Assembly (NCBI RefSeq): GCF_003336705.1
Contig: NZ_QMDL01000001.1
Coordinates: forward strand, 868,001 to 932,000
DNA length: 64,000 nucleotides
Origin: Marinobacter litoralis
GTDB lineage: Bacteria > Pseudomonadota > Gammaproteobacteria > Pseudomonadales > Oleiphilaceae
Reading direction: 5' to 3'
The notes beneath the pieces were generated by a model. The model saw nothing but the letters and a program-made list of their open reading frames with translations. It was not told the DNA's origin and ran no database searches. The position numbers were made by a program, and so were the translations under genes. Below are positions 33,718 through 44,900 of this stretch, one piece after another. Positions within the stretch are counted from its first letter, which is position 1. Every line of letters starts with the position of its first letter.

Positions 33718-34479
33718 ATGGACTCAGAGAAGACAAAGGGTGTTGTGGTGCCGCTGGTTGAGCCAAGGCTTGAACGAGGTGGTGAAGCCATGGATCGATT
33801 AGCCGGCGATGACCCGAAAAGCATCGGAGAGTCTTCCTCCGCACCGAGCCTAGTGGATGAATCTTGGCTTGATGAGCTCGCGGATGGTCTTGCAGGCACG
33901 GCTTGGGTTGAGTGCGACCTGGGTGCTCGCTTGCCCTCGGGGTTATTGAGCGAGTTAAAGCGAGAGGTAGAGATTCTCGATAAAACGGAAGCCATGACCC
34001 GGGCGGGCATCGGTCGAGGCATCGATTTGCTGAAAGACCGCAGCGTACGGCGCGACAAGATAGTTTGGATGGATGGAGCCAGCGCACCCCAGGCAGAGCT
34101 ATTTCGTTTTTTTGATCAGGTACGTGACGGCTTGAACCGGCGGTTGTTTTTGGGTTTGAAGCGGTATGAGGCGCATTACTCAACGTACCAGCCGGGAGAT
34201 TTCTACAAGAGGCACGTTGACAGTTTCAAAGGCAGGGCGTCCCGAATGATCAGTCTGGTGCTCTATTTGAACGACAATTGGGGGCTCGAGGACGGCGGGG
34301 AGTTGAGGGTATTTGATGTCGTCGATCAAGAGTCGCCAGTCGGCTTGTTGAGGCCGGAAACCGGGCGTGCCGCGTTCTTCCTGAGCGAATCTGTTCCCCA
34401 TGAAGTCTTGCCAGCACGGCGCACCCGATACAGCATTGCCTGTTGGTTTCGACAAGATGAAGTGCCTTTACCGCTATAG
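33718..34479 (+). CDS. 2-oxoglutarate/Fe(II)-dependent oxygenase (prolyl-hydroxylase type)
   Basis: A 253-residue protein. The double-stranded beta-helix starts at YEAHYSTYQPGDFYKRHVDS, with the iron ligands His166 and Asp168, then SLVLYLNDNW, the distal iron ligand His228 in ESVPHEVLPA, and Arg237-x-Ser239 for 2-oxoglutarate. This is the complete facial triad of P4H-like oxygenases. Bacterial members hydroxylate proline in proteins such as EF-Tu or act on other targets; the substrate here is not known. The first ~60 residues are polar and probably disordered. GGAG precedes the ATG. Confidence 0.85.
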   Translation: MDSEKTKGVVVPLVEPRLERGGEAMDRLAGDDPKSIGESSSAPSLVDESWLDELADGLAGTAWVECDLGARLPSGLLSELKREVEILDKTEAMTRAGIGRGIDLLKDRSVRRDKIVWMDGASAPQAELFRFFDQVRDGLNRRLFLGLKRYEAHYSTYQPGDFYKRHVDSFKGRASRMISLVLYLNDNWGLEDGGELRVFDVVDQESPVGLLRPETGRAAFFLSESVPHEVLPARRTRYSIACWFRQDEVPLPL

Positions 34480-34482
34480 GCG

Positions 34483-34511
34483 TTGTAGTCCCTGTAACTC
34501 TCTGATACTAT
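34483..34511 (+). promoter_or_regulatory. Probable sigma-70 promoter of the SRP RNA gene
   Basis: TTGTAG and TACTAT are 17 bp apart. Transcription would start near 34518, about 33 nt before the mature RNA, consistent with a processed 5' leader as for the E. coli 4.5S RNA. The -10 match is only four of six. Confidence 0.4.
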
Positions 34512-34550
34512 TCGCGCCGCTTTCAGGGAATTCTTCTGAAACGCCGTTAT

Positions 34551-34660
34551 GGTGGCCCCATTGGTGCCTCCGCAACATGAAACCGTGAACCCGGTCAGGC
34601 CCGGAAGGGAGCAGCCGAAGCGGTGGAATTGTGTGCCGGAGAATTGCTGGTGGGGTCACC
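34551..34660 (+). ncRNA. ffs: Signal recognition particle RNA (4.5S, small bacterial type)
   Basis: The conserved domain IV core is plain: GTGAACCCGGTCAGGCCCGG followed by AAGGGAGCAGCCGAAGCGGT, which is the Ffh-binding hairpin with its GGAA-type apical loop and asymmetric internal loop. The ends pair: GGTGGCCCCA at 34551-34560 with TGGGGTCACC at 34651-34660, with one G-U pair. The length of ~110 nt fits the gammaproteobacterial form. The RNA works with Ffh and FtsY in co-translational membrane targeting. The 171 bp after it, up to the lipase gene, hold no gene; no T-rich terminator hairpin is obvious. Confidence 0.95.
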
Positions 34661-34831
34661 CCCATTTCCTCCCTTGAACATCTTTCGTTTCCAGATTCTT
34701 TTGGCCCCTTAAGACCTGTTTGTCTGTTCAGCACTTGTGACCATGTTCGCAAATCCAGCCATGCTTGTGCGCTAAGCTGATTTGGCTCGATATGTTGCAT
34801 TCTGAACTAAAACAAAAAAACAGGTGATGAA

Positions 34832-35776
34832 ATGAAACGCTCGAATCGAAAGCTGGCTGTTGTGGCCGGCGCCTTCGCTATTGGTTTGTCTTCGCAATCT
34901 GCATCTGCCGGATGGTTCGATTGGCTATTCGGAAAAACAGCCGATACCTACACTCAAACGGAACACCCGATTGTGCTGGTGCACGGTTTGTCTGGCTTTA
35001 ACAAGCTCTTGGGTTTCGTTGAATACTTTAATGGCATTCCTGAGGCGTTGACCGAAAGCGGGGCTGAAGTGTTCGTGCCTCAAGTGTCGGCAGCAAATTC
35101 CACCGAGGTTCGCGGTGAGCAACTGCTTGCCCAAATCGAAGAGTACGTGGCGGTGACCGGGGCTGAAAAGGTGCACCTGATTGGTCATAGTCATGGTGGG
35201 CCCACCGTTCGTTACGTCGCCGGAGTTCGGCCTGACCTCGTGGCTTCGGTTTCCAGTGTCGGTGGCGTTAACTGGGGAACACCGGTTGCGGATGCCGCGA
35301 ATAATGGTGCGTTGGACGGTCTGGGCAATTTCTTCTTTGGCTTGATTGACACCTTCTCAGGTGGTGGCGGGTTGCCGCAGGATACCGGAGCAGCGATCGA
35401 ATCACTCAGCACAGACGGCTCCCTCGCGTTTAACGCGCAGTTCCCTGCCGGCCTGCCTTCTACCTACTGCGGCAACGATGGTGAAGAAGTCGTTGATGGA
35501 GTGCGTTATTACTCCTGGGGCGGCAACAAGGTCTGGACCAATGTGTTGGATGCCAGTGACGCGTTGCTACTGGCGCTGAAGCCGATGTTTGACGAGCCGA
35601 CAGACGGCCTGGTGCCGGCCTGCAGCATGAAAGTCGGTAAGGTGCTTGGGGTTGATTACGCCCATAACCATCTCGATCAGGTGAATCTGTTGTTTGGATT
35701 GGTCGGGCGCAATGCCGCCGATCCGGTGCAGCTGTATCGACAGCAGGCCAATCGCCTCAAGAATCTGGGGCTCTGA
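34832..35776 (+). CDS. lip: Secreted triacylglycerol lipase (Pseudomonas family I type)
   Basis: A 314-residue extracellular lipase. The signal peptide ends near residue 26 (SQSASA). IVLVHGLSGF gives the oxyanion-hole region, and GHSHGG carries the nucleophile Ser120. The acid is probably Asp258 (EPTDGLVPACS) and the base His280 (HNHLDQVNLLFG), which also includes the calcium-loop aspartate. Cys213 and Cys264 match the disulfide of Pseudomonas LipA. Enzymes of this family need a membrane foldase and leave by the type II system; the foldase gene follows 50 bp downstream. The ATG has AGGTGA upstream. Confidence 0.93.
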   Translation: MKRSNRKLAVVAGAFAIGLSSQSASAGWFDWLFGKTADTYTQTEHPIVLVHGLSGFNKLLGFVEYFNGIPEALTESGAEVFVPQVSAANSTEVRGEQLLAQIEEYVAVTGAEKVHLIGHSHGGPTVRYVAGVRPDLVASVSSVGGVNWGTPVADAANNGALDGLGNFFFGLIDTFSGGGGLPQDTGAAIESLSTDGSLAFNAQFPAGLPSTYCGNDGEEVVDGVRYYSWGGNKVWTNVLDASDALLLALKPMFDEPTDGLVPACSMKVGKVLGVDYAHNHLDQVNLLFGLVGRNAADPVQLYRQQANRLKNLGL

Positions 35777-35826
35777 TACGGTCTTTATGCCGGGCGGGCC
35801 TGTTCGGCCCGCCCTAGAGGTGGTTC

Positions 35827-36864
35827 ATGAGTAAGCGTTACATCTTTGTTTGTTTTGGTGTATTGCTCTTTGTGGCGGCGGGCACGGGGTTGTTCTATTG
35901 GTACGCTGATGCGGATTTCAGCGAAGGGGCAGGCACAGCGTCTGTTGATCAAAATCCGTTTGTTGTCAGTCATGCCGAGAGTCCTGTCCCTGCTTTAACG
36001 TCTCCCGATCAAACGCAAGAACTGCCTGCGTTACCAAGGGATGAGCGTGTCTCCGATATTGATATCGATGGCGCGGTTCGGGTCGATATGAACGGAAACC
36101 TGGTCCTGGACCGACAGCTTCGCCGCTTTCTCGATTTTTTTATCGGACTTGCTCCGGGGCGGCAGTATGAGGCTGCAATGAGGCAGCGGATGCAAGCCGT
36201 GATGGCTGCAAAGGGCGTTCCGGAATCGGTGCAACACGAAGTTTTCGATATTCTCGACCGGTATCTTGCCTATCGCGAAGCTGCCGAGCAGATGGAGCCT
36301 GATGCAGGCACATCGTCGGCCGATATTTTTGCGGCTTTTGATATTGTCTACGGTTTGCGCAGGGAGTATCTGGGGTCTGATGTGGCTGAAGGGTTCTACG
36401 GTGTGGAGGAGCGTCGTTTACGTTTGGCGCTCGAACGTCAGCGCGTGATGGCGGATGACAGTTTAAGCGATGCCGAAAAAAGTAGGGCGCTGGCGCAGAT
36501 TGATCAAAATCTTCCTGAGCACGTTCGGAGATCAAAAGAGACTTCAGAGGCGGTGGTCAGCACCGTTTTTCGTGTACAGGAGTTACGAGAAGCCGGAGCA
36601 AGCGAAGCTGAGGTGCGTGCTTTAAGGTTGGAGCGATACGGTGCCGAAGCAACCGCCAGGCTTGAAGCAGTGGATAGAGAGCGTCAGCAATGGCAAAAGC
36701 GGCTTGCTGACTACCAGCAGCGTAAACAGGCAGTGATGCAAAGTGAAGGTTTGGCACCGCAAGACCGAACCGAGGCGCTTCGGTTATTGAGGGAGTCTAT
36801 GTTTGAAGGGCATGAGTTGCGCCGTATTCGTGCTCTGGACAAGATGGCGGAAACGGCAGGCTAG
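35827..36864 (+). CDS. lifO: Lipase chaperone (foldase, Lif)
   Basis: A 345-residue inner-membrane anchored, periplasmic foldase. A membrane anchor spans ~5-25, followed by a Pro/Ala-rich variable linker to ~80, then a highly helical body. LRRFLDFFIGLAPG corresponds to the lipase-binding RxxFDYFLSA motif of Lif proteins in a degenerate form. The protein steers folding of the lipase encoded just upstream, and the pair is probably one operon. The body is rich in Arg/Glu/Ala helices, as usual in the family. Length is typical. Confidence 0.88.
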   Translation: MSKRYIFVCFGVLLFVAAGTGLFYWYADADFSEGAGTASVDQNPFVVSHAESPVPALTSPDQTQELPALPRDERVSDIDIDGAVRVDMNGNLVLDRQLRRFLDFFIGLAPGRQYEAAMRQRMQAVMAAKGVPESVQHEVFDILDRYLAYREAAEQMEPDAGTSSADIFAAFDIVYGLRREYLGSDVAEGFYGVEERRLRLALERQRVMADDSLSDAEKSRALAQIDQNLPEHVRRSKETSEAVVSTVFRVQELREAGASEAEVRALRLERYGAEATARLEAVDRERQQWQKRLADYQQRKQAVMQSEGLAPQDRTEALRLLRESMFEGHELRRIRALDKMAETAG

Positions 36865-36935
36865 CGTGATCATCCTTCTTCTGGCAACGGGTCCATGGTA
36901 TTGTTAAGCCCTGATTTCAGAGCAGTTGGCGGATC

Positions 36936-38840
36936 ATGAGCTACCAGGTTTTAGCCCGAAAATGGCGTCCCCGTACCTTCGAAGATATGGTGGGGCAAGA
37001 GCATGTGCTTCAGGCACTTGTACACGCGTTGGAGCACCAGCGGCTTCATCATGCTTATCTGTTTACCGGCACTCGCGGTGTTGGTAAAACCACCATTGGT
37101 CGTTTGCTGGCCCGTTGTCTGAATTGCGAAACGGGGATTACGGCCAATCCCTGCGGCGAATGTGGCAGTTGTAAAGAGATCCTGGACGGGCGGTTTGTTG
37201 ATCTGATCGAGATTGACGCGGCATCCCGAACCGGGGTGGACGACATGCGAGAGCTGACCGATAACGTTCAGTATTCGCCATCGCGCGGCCGCTACAAAGT
37301 GTACCTCATCGACGAGGTCCACATGCTCACCAACCAGTCGTTTAACGCCTTTCTGAAAACGCTGGAAGAGCCCCCTGAGCATGTAAAATTCCTGCTGGCG
37401 ACGACCGATCCCCAGAAACTGCCCGTTACCGTGTTGTCTCGCTGCTTGCAGTTCAATCTCAAGCGAATGACACCCGAGCACATCGTGGGGCATTTGCAAA
37501 AGGTGCTGGCGGAAGAGCAAATTCCTTTCGAAGATCCGGCGTTGTGGCTATTGGCCCGAGCGGCGGATGGCAGTATGCGCGACGCGTTGAGTCTGACTGA
37601 TCAGGCTATAGCGTTTGGAAACCAGAAGCTGGCTGCAAGCGACGTCAGTACGATGCTGGGTACCATTGACAAGCAAGACATTGAGCGCATTGTTGATGCG
37701 TTGGTAGAGCGGGATGGTCCGGGGTTACTGGCCGAGATCAATCGCATCTCTGATTTTGCGCCGGACTACGATGTTATTCTGGCCGACCTCTTATCTCTGT
37801 TCCACCGTGTCACGATGGAGCAAGTGGTGCCGGGCAGCGCTGATAATGCTATGGGGGATGCCGCTCAAGCCCAAGCACTGGCGCGCAAGCTCAGTGCCGA
37901 AGATGCCCAGCTGTTTTATCAAACTGCGTTGATGGGTCGAAAAGATCTTGCGATTACCCCGGATGCACGGATGGGGTTTGAAATGACTCTGCTGCGCATG
38001 TTGGCGTTCCGCCCCGGTGCTGATCGTCGAGCGCCGCCCGCTGTTTCTTCAAGTGGTAATGAAAGTGCGGGGCGGACAGAACGGGCAGAGCCCGAACCGG
38101 AGCCTGCGCGAGCACCGTCTGTCGCTCAGCAAGCACCTCAGCCTGAGCCAAAACCTGTTGTGCCAGAGGCAAGTGCATCCGCTGCACCGCAGCCCGCTCT
38201 GCAACCTGAGCCGGTGCCGCCTCAGGTCATGGATGATGCGCCACCGTGGGATCCTGAACCAAATGAACCGGGGTTTGCGACAGCGCCTCAGGAACCCGTG
38301 CCTGCTGCCGTTGCAGAGGAGCCCGTCACGGCTGTCATAGAACCCGAGCCGATGCCTGACGAGGCGCAGCAGGCTGAACCGGAACCGCAGTCTGTCACCG
38401 AGCATACGAATGAATCGCCGAACATTGAGTTGGCGCCTCCTGTCAGTGAGGATGGCTTCGTTTGGGAGCGAGACTACCGGTCTTTGGACATTAACGGAAT
38501 GCCCGGGAATCTTGCCAGCTACAGCGCAATGAAGCGTGATGGTGATACCGTCGTATTAACCCTCGAGGAAGGCCATGCCCGGCTTTTGAATGAACGGCAC
38601 GAAGAAAAAATTCTTGCGGCCTTGAGATTGCGCTTTGGTGACGCCACACAGTTGAAAGTGGAAGAGGGTGAGCCGGGTTTGCATACACCGGCTGCCTTTG
38701 AAGAACGACAGCGGGTGGCGCGCCTGAAGGCAGCCGTGGAATCGATTCGTAAAGACCCGTTGGTACAGAATATTGTTGAACGGTTTGAAGGGCGGGTTGT
38801 CGAAGAAAGCATCCGCCCGATAGAGACAGGTAGGAGATAA
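36936..38840 (+). CDS. dnaX: DNA polymerase III subunit tau (gamma/tau)
   Basis: A 634-residue clamp-loader subunit. [16 protein letters not shown] opens the AAA+ domain; [16 protein letters not shown] is Walker [20 protein letters not shown] the zinc-binding cysteines, [11 protein letters not shown]alker B and [13 protein letters not shown] sensor 1. Residues ~370-500 are a Pro/Glu/Ala-rich linker, and the last ~130 residues are the alpha-subunit-binding domain. No A-AAA-AAG slippery site is seen at the usual place, so a short gamma form cannot be claimed. The gene heads the classical dnaX-ybaB-recR group. Confidence 0.96.
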   Translation: MSYQVLARKWRPRTFEDMVGQEHVLQALVHALEHQRLHHAYLFTGTRGVGKTTIGRLLARCLNCETGITANPCGECGSCKEILDGRFVDLIEIDAASRTGVDDMRELTDNVQYSPSRGRYKVYLIDEVHMLTNQSFNAFLKTLEEPPEHVKFLLATTDPQKLPVTVLSRCLQFNLKRMTPEHIVGHLQKVLAEEQIPFEDPALWLLARAADGSMRDALSLTDQAIAFGNQKLAASDVSTMLGTIDKQDIERIVDALVERDGPGLLAEINRISDFAPDYDVILADLLSLFHRVTMEQVVPGSADNAMGDAAQAQALARKLSAEDAQLFYQTALMGRKDLAITPDARMGFEMTLLRMLAFRPGADRRAPPAVSSSGNESAGRTERAEPEPEPARAPSVAQQAPQPEPKPVVPEASASAAPQPALQPEPVPPQVMDDAPPWDPEPNEPGFATAPQEPVPAAVAEEPVTAVIEPEPMPDEAQQAEPEPQSVTEHTNESPNIELAPPVSEDGFVWERDYRSLDINGMPGNLASYSAMKRDGDTVVLTLEEGHARLLNERHEEKILAALRLRFGDATQLKVEEGEPGLHTPAAFEERQRVARLKAAVESIRKDPLVQNIVERFEGRVVEESIRPIETGRR

Positions 38841-38844
38841 CCGC

Positions 38845-39168
38845 ATGATGAATAATATGGGCGATCTAATGAAAAAGGCCCAGCAGATGCAAGAGCAGAT
38901 GCAAAAGGCCCAGGAAGAAGCCGCAAAAGCGGAAGTGACGGGCGAGTCCGGTGCAGGCATGGTCAAGGTCACGATGAATGGCCGTCACGATGTTCGTAAA
39001 GTCGACATTGATCCTTCGCTGTTGTCTGAAGACAAGGAAATTCTGGAAGATTTGCTGGCTGCTGCGGTGAATGACGCCGTCCGTCGGGTCGAAGCAAACC
39101 AGAAAGACAAAATGTCCGGCTTGATGTCTGGAATGGGCATGCCACCGGGCTTCAAAATGCCGTTCTAA
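38845..39168 (+). CDS. ybaB: YbaB/EbfC family nucleoid-associated protein
   Basis: A 107-residue DNA-binding dimer former. The Met- and Gln-rich helix [20 protein letters not shown] and the block [19 protein letters not shown] are hallmarks of the family, with a Met/Gly-rich tail ([12 protein letters not shown]). It starts four bases after dnaX and lies 35 bp before recR, the usual order in gammaproteobacteria. It is thought to shape the nucleoid and to work near recombination and repair proteins. Confidence 0.95.
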   Translation: MMNNMGDLMKKAQQMQEQMQKAQEEAAKAEVTGESGAGMVKVTMNGRHDVRKVDIDPSLLSEDKEILEDLLAAAVNDAVRRVEANQKDKMSGLMSGMGMPPGFKMPF

Positions 39169-39203
39169 CCGAGCGCGGTTTCGTTGTTGTTTGAGGAGTA
39201 TTC

Positions 39204-39806
39204 ATGGCATTCAGCCCTTTGGTTGATGAATTGGTCGATTCCCTTCGCTGTTTACCCGGCGTAGGCCAGAAGACCGCGCAGCGTATGGCGTTCCATTTGC
39301 TTGAGCGGGGCCGTTCAGGCGGAGTCCGTCTGGCCGGTGCCTTGAATCAGGCGATGGATAATGTTCGCCGGTGCAGCAGTTGCCAGAACTTCTCGGACAC
39401 CGAGATCTGTCAGCTTTGTGCCAAACCCGAGCGCCGCACAGGAACCCTATGTGTTGTCGAAAGCCCCTCGGATTTGTTGGCCATCGAGCAGGCTGGCGAT
39501 TATCGCGGCAGTTATTTTGTACTCATGGGCCATTTATCTCCCATCGACGGAGTGGGGCCTGAAGAAATCGGTATTGAGCGGCTATTGCAAAGGATTCGCG
39601 AAGAAGGAGTGGCCGAGCTGATATTGGCGACTAACCCTACCGTTGAAGGCGAAGCGACTGCCCATTACATAGCTGATCGTCTGGATGGCCAAAACATTTT
39701 GATCACCCGTCTCGCGCACGGTATACCGGTAGGCGGCGAGTTGGGTTATGTCGATGGATTTACCCTCACGCATGCCTTCCGGGGCCGCAAACCCCTATCT
39801 GAATAG
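39204..39806 (+). CDS. recR: Recombination mediator protein RecR
   Basis: A 200-residue protein of the RecFOR repair pathway. [17 protein letters not shown] is the helix-hairpin-helix, [16 protein letters not shown] the four-cysteine zinc finger, [17 protein letters not shown] the start of the Toprim domain and [15 protein letters not shown] [15 protein letters not shown] the C-terminal Walker-type motif. It loads RecA at gaps with RecO. Length is standard. GAGGAG precedes the ATG. Confidence 0.96.
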   Translation: MAFSPLVDELVDSLRCLPGVGQKTAQRMAFHLLERGRSGGVRLAGALNQAMDNVRRCSSCQNFSDTEICQLCAKPERRTGTLCVVESPSDLLAIEQAGDYRGSYFVLMGHLSPIDGVGPEEIGIERLLQRIREEGVAELILATNPTVEGEATAHYIADRLDGQNILITRLAHGIPVGGELGYVDGFTLTHAFRGRKPLSE

Positions 39807-39820
39807 TTCCAGGTTAATTT

Positions 39821-40972
39821 ATGACTCAACGCCATACGGCCTTGCCGGTTCCGCCAGCGCCGGAAACCATTCGCTGGCTGGACACTCCGGAGCAGCTTGA
39901 CCAGTGGCTGACCAGTCTCCCTGCCGGCTCGCCCGTTTCGCTTGATACCGAATTCGAGCGGGTTTCCACCTTCCATCCAATCCCAGGTTTGGTGCAATTG
40001 GGCGGGGCAGGTGATTTCTGGCTTGTTGAGCCAAATGTAGCGGAGGCCTCAACCAATTTCCGCCAGATGCTGTCAGACAGCGAGCGCCCCAAATTGCTTT
40101 ATGCCATGAGTGAGGATCTCGAGTTGTTTCGGCACTGGCTGCAGGTGGCACCCGAAGGTCTTCTCGATCTGCAGATTGGCGCAGCACTGGCCGGTGCGGG
40201 CTTCTCTGTAGGCTATGCACGATTGGTTGAGTCTCTGTTTGGGGAAAGTCTGGACAAGTCTGTTACACGATCAGACTGGCTATCGCGCCCACTTTCTCCC
40301 GAGCAAGAACGTTACGCGGTAGACGACATTCGGTATCTTGAGCCGCTGGCAAACTGGGTGATCGCCAAGCTGAAAGAGCGCAATTTGGAGCACGCCTTGG
40401 CTGAAGAGTCGCGCCGGTTTGCAGACGAAGCCGCTGCACCTGAAGATGTTGACCGGCATTATCTCAAGCTTCGTGGCGGTTGGACGTTGACTCTTTCGCA
40501 GCAAGCCGTGCTTCAGCGTTTGGCGGCATGGCGTGAGCAAGAATGTCACAAAGTGGATCGCCCCCGAAATCGCGTTCTGAGTGATGCGCTGTTAATTGCC
40601 ATCGCAGAACGAAGCCCCAACTCTTTGAGCGAGCTGAACGATGTGCAGGGTGTTCCTGGTGGGGTTGTTAAACGTTACGGTGAACACTTGCTGACACTCG
40701 TTCGTGCAGGCAAAGAAGCCGATACCTCTGGCTTTGAAGCCATCCAAAGACCGCTTACCCGAGACCAGCAAGCGCTCTATAAAAGTGTTAAAAAATATTT
40801 TAAGAAAGTCGCTGAACACCATGATATACCGATAGAAATCATGGCGCCTAGAAAGCGGATCGAGAAAGTGATTCAAGACCAGTCGCTGCAGGGGCAAGCT
40901 TTTTTCGAGGGCTGGCGCGCAACACTGCTAGGGTCCGTCGTTAGAGATATTGAGGAACTTGTAAAGCCATGA
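39821..40972 (+). CDS. rnd: Ribonuclease D
   Basis: A 383-residue 3'-5' exoribonuclease for tRNA and other stable RNA ends. The DEDD exonuclease residues are seen in VSLDTEFERVSTF (Asp and Glu), LYAMSEDLELF (Asp) and ERYAVDDIRYLEPL (Tyr and Asp). Two HRDC-like domains follow (LQRLAAWREQECHKVDRPRN and beyond). It overlaps the next gene by ATGA, forming a small rnd-ycgL-ycgN operon common in Pseudomonas relatives. Confidence 0.94.
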   Translation: MTQRHTALPVPPAPETIRWLDTPEQLDQWLTSLPAGSPVSLDTEFERVSTFHPIPGLVQLGGAGDFWLVEPNVAEASTNFRQMLSDSERPKLLYAMSEDLELFRHWLQVAPEGLLDLQIGAALAGAGFSVGYARLVESLFGESLDKSVTRSDWLSRPLSPEQERYAVDDIRYLEPLANWVIAKLKERNLEHALAEESRRFADEAAAPEDVDRHYLKLRGGWTLTLSQQAVLQRLAAWREQECHKVDRPRNRVLSDALLIAIAERSPNSLSELNDVQGVPGGVVKRYGEHLLTLVRAGKEADTSGFEAIQRPLTRDQQALYKSVKKYFKKVAEHHDIPIEIMAPRKRIEKVIQDQSLQGQAFFEGWRATLLGSVVRDIEELVKP

Positions 40973-41262
40973 CCACCCGTGAATTTGTATCGGTGTTTCG
41001 CAGTACCAAGAAAATGGACACATACATTTATGTTCGTCGAGGTCACGACTGGCAAGAGCTTCCTGAAGCTCTCCGGTCGATTTTTGGTCAGCCAGCCCAT
41101 GCCATGGATTTGCTGCTGACGCCGGACAAAAAGCTGGCCCGAACAACCGGCAAAGAAGTATTGGATGCGCTGGAAGAAAAAGGATTTTTCCTGCAAATGC
41201 CCGAAGAGCAGGATACCTACATTGTCGATTTCAAGCGCAAGGTAGAGCAGCATAAAAAATGA
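40969..41262 (+). CDS. ycgL: YcgL domain protein
   Basis: A 97-residue protein of the YcgL family, of unknown biochemical function. The pattern VFRSTKKMDTYIYVRRGHDW, then LPEAL...FGQPAHAMDLLLTPDKKLA, is characteristic. It is encoded between rnd and ycgN with ATGA overlaps on both sides, as in many gammaproteobacteria; the association suggests a link to RNA processing, which is not proven. Confidence 0.93.
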   Translation: MTTREFVSVFRSTKKMDTYIYVRRGHDWQELPEALRSIFGQPAHAMDLLLTPDKKLARTTGKEVLDALEEKGFFLQMPEEQDTYIVDFKRKVEQHKK

Positions 41263-41705
41263 GCGCTCAGATCCCATTCTGGCAGCGTAAGCGCCTCGAT
41301 GAAATGACCCCGTCAGAATGGGAGTCTTTGTGTGATGGCTGCGGCCAATGTTGCCTTCAAAAACTTGAAGATGAAGAAACCGGCGACGTGTACCACACAG
41401 ACCTGGTCTGCCGGTGTATGAACATCGAAAATGGCCAGTGCACGGTCTATTCTCATAGGTCGGATGTGGTTCCGGAATGCACGGTGCTAACGCCCGATAC
41501 GATTGGTGAGTATGCTTGGCTACCCCATACTTGCGCCTATCGAACGCTCGCCGAAGGGCGACCACTGGCCGATTGGCACCCGCTAAGGTCGGGTGACCCG
41601 GATTCGGTGCGCAAGGCCGGGTTGTCCATACAAGGTAGAGTAACCTCCGAAAGCGATGTGCCGGAAGAGGAATGGGAAGAACATATAATTCACTGGATTA
41701 TCTAA
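41259..41705 (+). CDS. ycgN: YcgN family cysteine-cluster protein
   Basis: A 148-residue protein with clustered cysteines (CDGCGQCCLQ, CRCMNIENGQCTVYSHR, and later C residues) that could bind an iron-sulfur cluster or zinc. WESLCDGCGQCC is the family's hallmark. Its biochemical role is unknown. It starts at the ycgL stop (ATGA) and its own stop shares a base with the membrane-protein start that follows. Confidence 0.92.
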   Translation: MSAQIPFWQRKRLDEMTPSEWESLCDGCGQCCLQKLEDEETGDVYHTDLVCRCMNIENGQCTVYSHRSDVVPECTVLTPDTIGEYAWLPHTCAYRTLAEGRPLADWHPLRSGDPDSVRKAGLSIQGRVTSESDVPEEEWEEHIIHWII

Positions 41706-42049
41706 TGATTGATGCAGATGCTTCTTTGGCTTATGCCATTTTCTGGGGCGCATACGCTGTTGCGTTTCTTGTGCTGTTTTTCATGATGAAGGCGGTGTTT
41801 CGATTTTTGCCATTCTATGGTTTTCGTACACTGTTGCTGGCGGCTCTGACGGTTCTGGTGCTTACGCCGGTTGAATCGCCAGACCTTGCAGGATGGTGGA
41901 TTCCTGCATGGCTGTATGCAGGCTACGAACTGATTCTTGGGGATATTGATGCCGCGGGTATTGCGCTGTTTAATTTTGGCTTGGCGGCTGCAGTGATGCT
42001 GTTGGTGTGGATTCTTGACTTGGTCCGATACCGACTCGTGCGCAAATAA
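41705..42049 (+). CDS. Small hypothetical inner-membrane protein
   Basis: About 114 residues with hydrophobic segments near 9-28, 36-52 and 85-106. I take the ATG at 41705, which overlaps the ycgN stop (TAATG), over the upstream in-frame ATG at 41672 within ycgN. It has no recognised domain. Coupling to ycgN puts it in the rnd operon, while its position directly ahead of the VWA/MoxR genes leaves a link to those possible. Confidence 0.65.
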   Translation: MIDADASLAYAIFWGAYAVAFLVLFFMMKAVFRFLPFYGFRTLLLAALTVLVLTPVESPDLAGWWIPAWLYAGYELILGDIDAAGIALFNFGLAAAVMLLVWILDLVRYRLVRK

Positions 42050-42088
42050 CCTCTGGCAACGATCCAAATAATAACTGGTGGGCGACCC

Positions 42089-44005
<1,917 letters not shown>

Positions 44006-44035
44006 GTTTTAAAGTAACTAACAGGAACTAGACAC

Positions 44036-44878
44036 ATGAAGTTTACCGGTACCGAAAAATACGTAGCCACCGACGACCTGCAAATGGCCGTTAATGCAGC
44101 CATCGCGCTTCAGCGCCCGTTGCTGATCAAAGGCGAGCCCGGAACCGGCAAAACCTTGTTGGCGGAAGAAATGGCGGCCTCTCTGGGAATGAAGCTCATT
44201 CCATGGCACATCAAATCAACCACCAAGGCTCAACAAGGCCTGTACGAGTACGATGCCGTGTCACGGCTGCGTGATTCCCAGCTTGGCGATGAGAAAGTTA
44301 AAGACATCCGCAATTACATCGTTAAAGGCAAATTGTGGGAAGCCTTCGAGTCTGATGAGCAGGTGATCCTGCTGATTGATGAAATCGACAAAGCCGACAT
44401 CGAGTTCCCGAACGACTTGTTGCTAGAGCTCGACCGCATGGAGTTCTTTGTTTACGAAACCCAAGAATTCGTAAAAGCCAAGAAGCGTCCGATCATCGTG
44501 ATCACCAGTAACAACGAAAAAGAGCTGCCAGATGCTTTCTTGCGTCGTTGCTTCTTCCATTACATCAGCTTCCCGGACCACGACACCATGAAAGACATCG
44601 TGGATGTCCATTTCCCGGGTTTGCAGCAGCAGGTAGTCCGTGACGCGTTGGAAGTGTTTTTCGACGTGCGCAAAGTGCCCGGCCTGAAGAAAAAACCATC
44701 CACATCTGAGCTGATCGACTGGCTGAAGCTATTGATGGCCGATGAGTTGTCTGCCAAAGCACTGCAGGAAAAAGACAGCAGCTCTGCGTTACCACCGCTA
44801 TACGGTGCGCTGGTGAAAAACGAGCAAGACGTTCATCTGCTGCAGAGACTGGCGTTTATGGCGCGTCGTCGCAACTGA
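44036..44878 (+). CDS. MoxR-family AAA+ ATPase
   Basis: A 280-residue cytoplasmic AAA+ ATPase. LIKGEPGTGKTLLAEEMA is Walker A, VILLIDEIDKADIEFPNDLL Walker B, and ITSNNEKELPDAFLRRCFFH holds sensor 1 and the arginine finger. MoxR proteins work with VWA partners as chaperones; here one VWA protein is encoded 30 bp upstream and another 22 bp downstream. AACAGGAAC precedes the ATG. The client complex is unknown. Confidence 0.92.
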   Translation: MKFTGTEKYVATDDLQMAVNAAIALQRPLLIKGEPGTGKTLLAEEMAASLGMKLIPWHIKSTTKAQQGLYEYDAVSRLRDSQLGDEKVKDIRNYIVKGKLWEAFESDEQVILLIDEIDKADIEFPNDLLLELDRMEFFVYETQEFVKAKKRPIIVITSNNEKELPDAFLRRCFFHYISFPDHDTMKDIVDVHFPGLQQQVVRDALEVFFDVRKVPGLKKKPSTSELIDWLKLLMADELSAKALQEKDSSSALPPLYGALVKNEQDVHLLQRLAFMARRRN

Positions 44879-44900
44879 TTGCTGGCTAGAGCACCGCTTT

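Noticed and set aside
33680..34183. A 167-codon minus-strand frame opposite the 2OG oxygenase
   Set aside because: The plus-strand protein has the complete iron and 2-oxoglutarate residues; the other frame looks like random Pro/Arg/His-rich sequence.
34782..34799. Sigma-54-like site before the lipase (TTGGCTCGATATGTTGCAT)
   Set aside because: GG and GC are 11 bases apart instead of the strict 10, so it is unlikely to bind RpoN well.
38597..38606. A-rich run in dnaX as a frameshift site for the gamma subunit
   Set aside because: It is in the last domain, far from the usual position after the AAA+ domain, and does not fit the X-XXY-YYZ pattern in frame.
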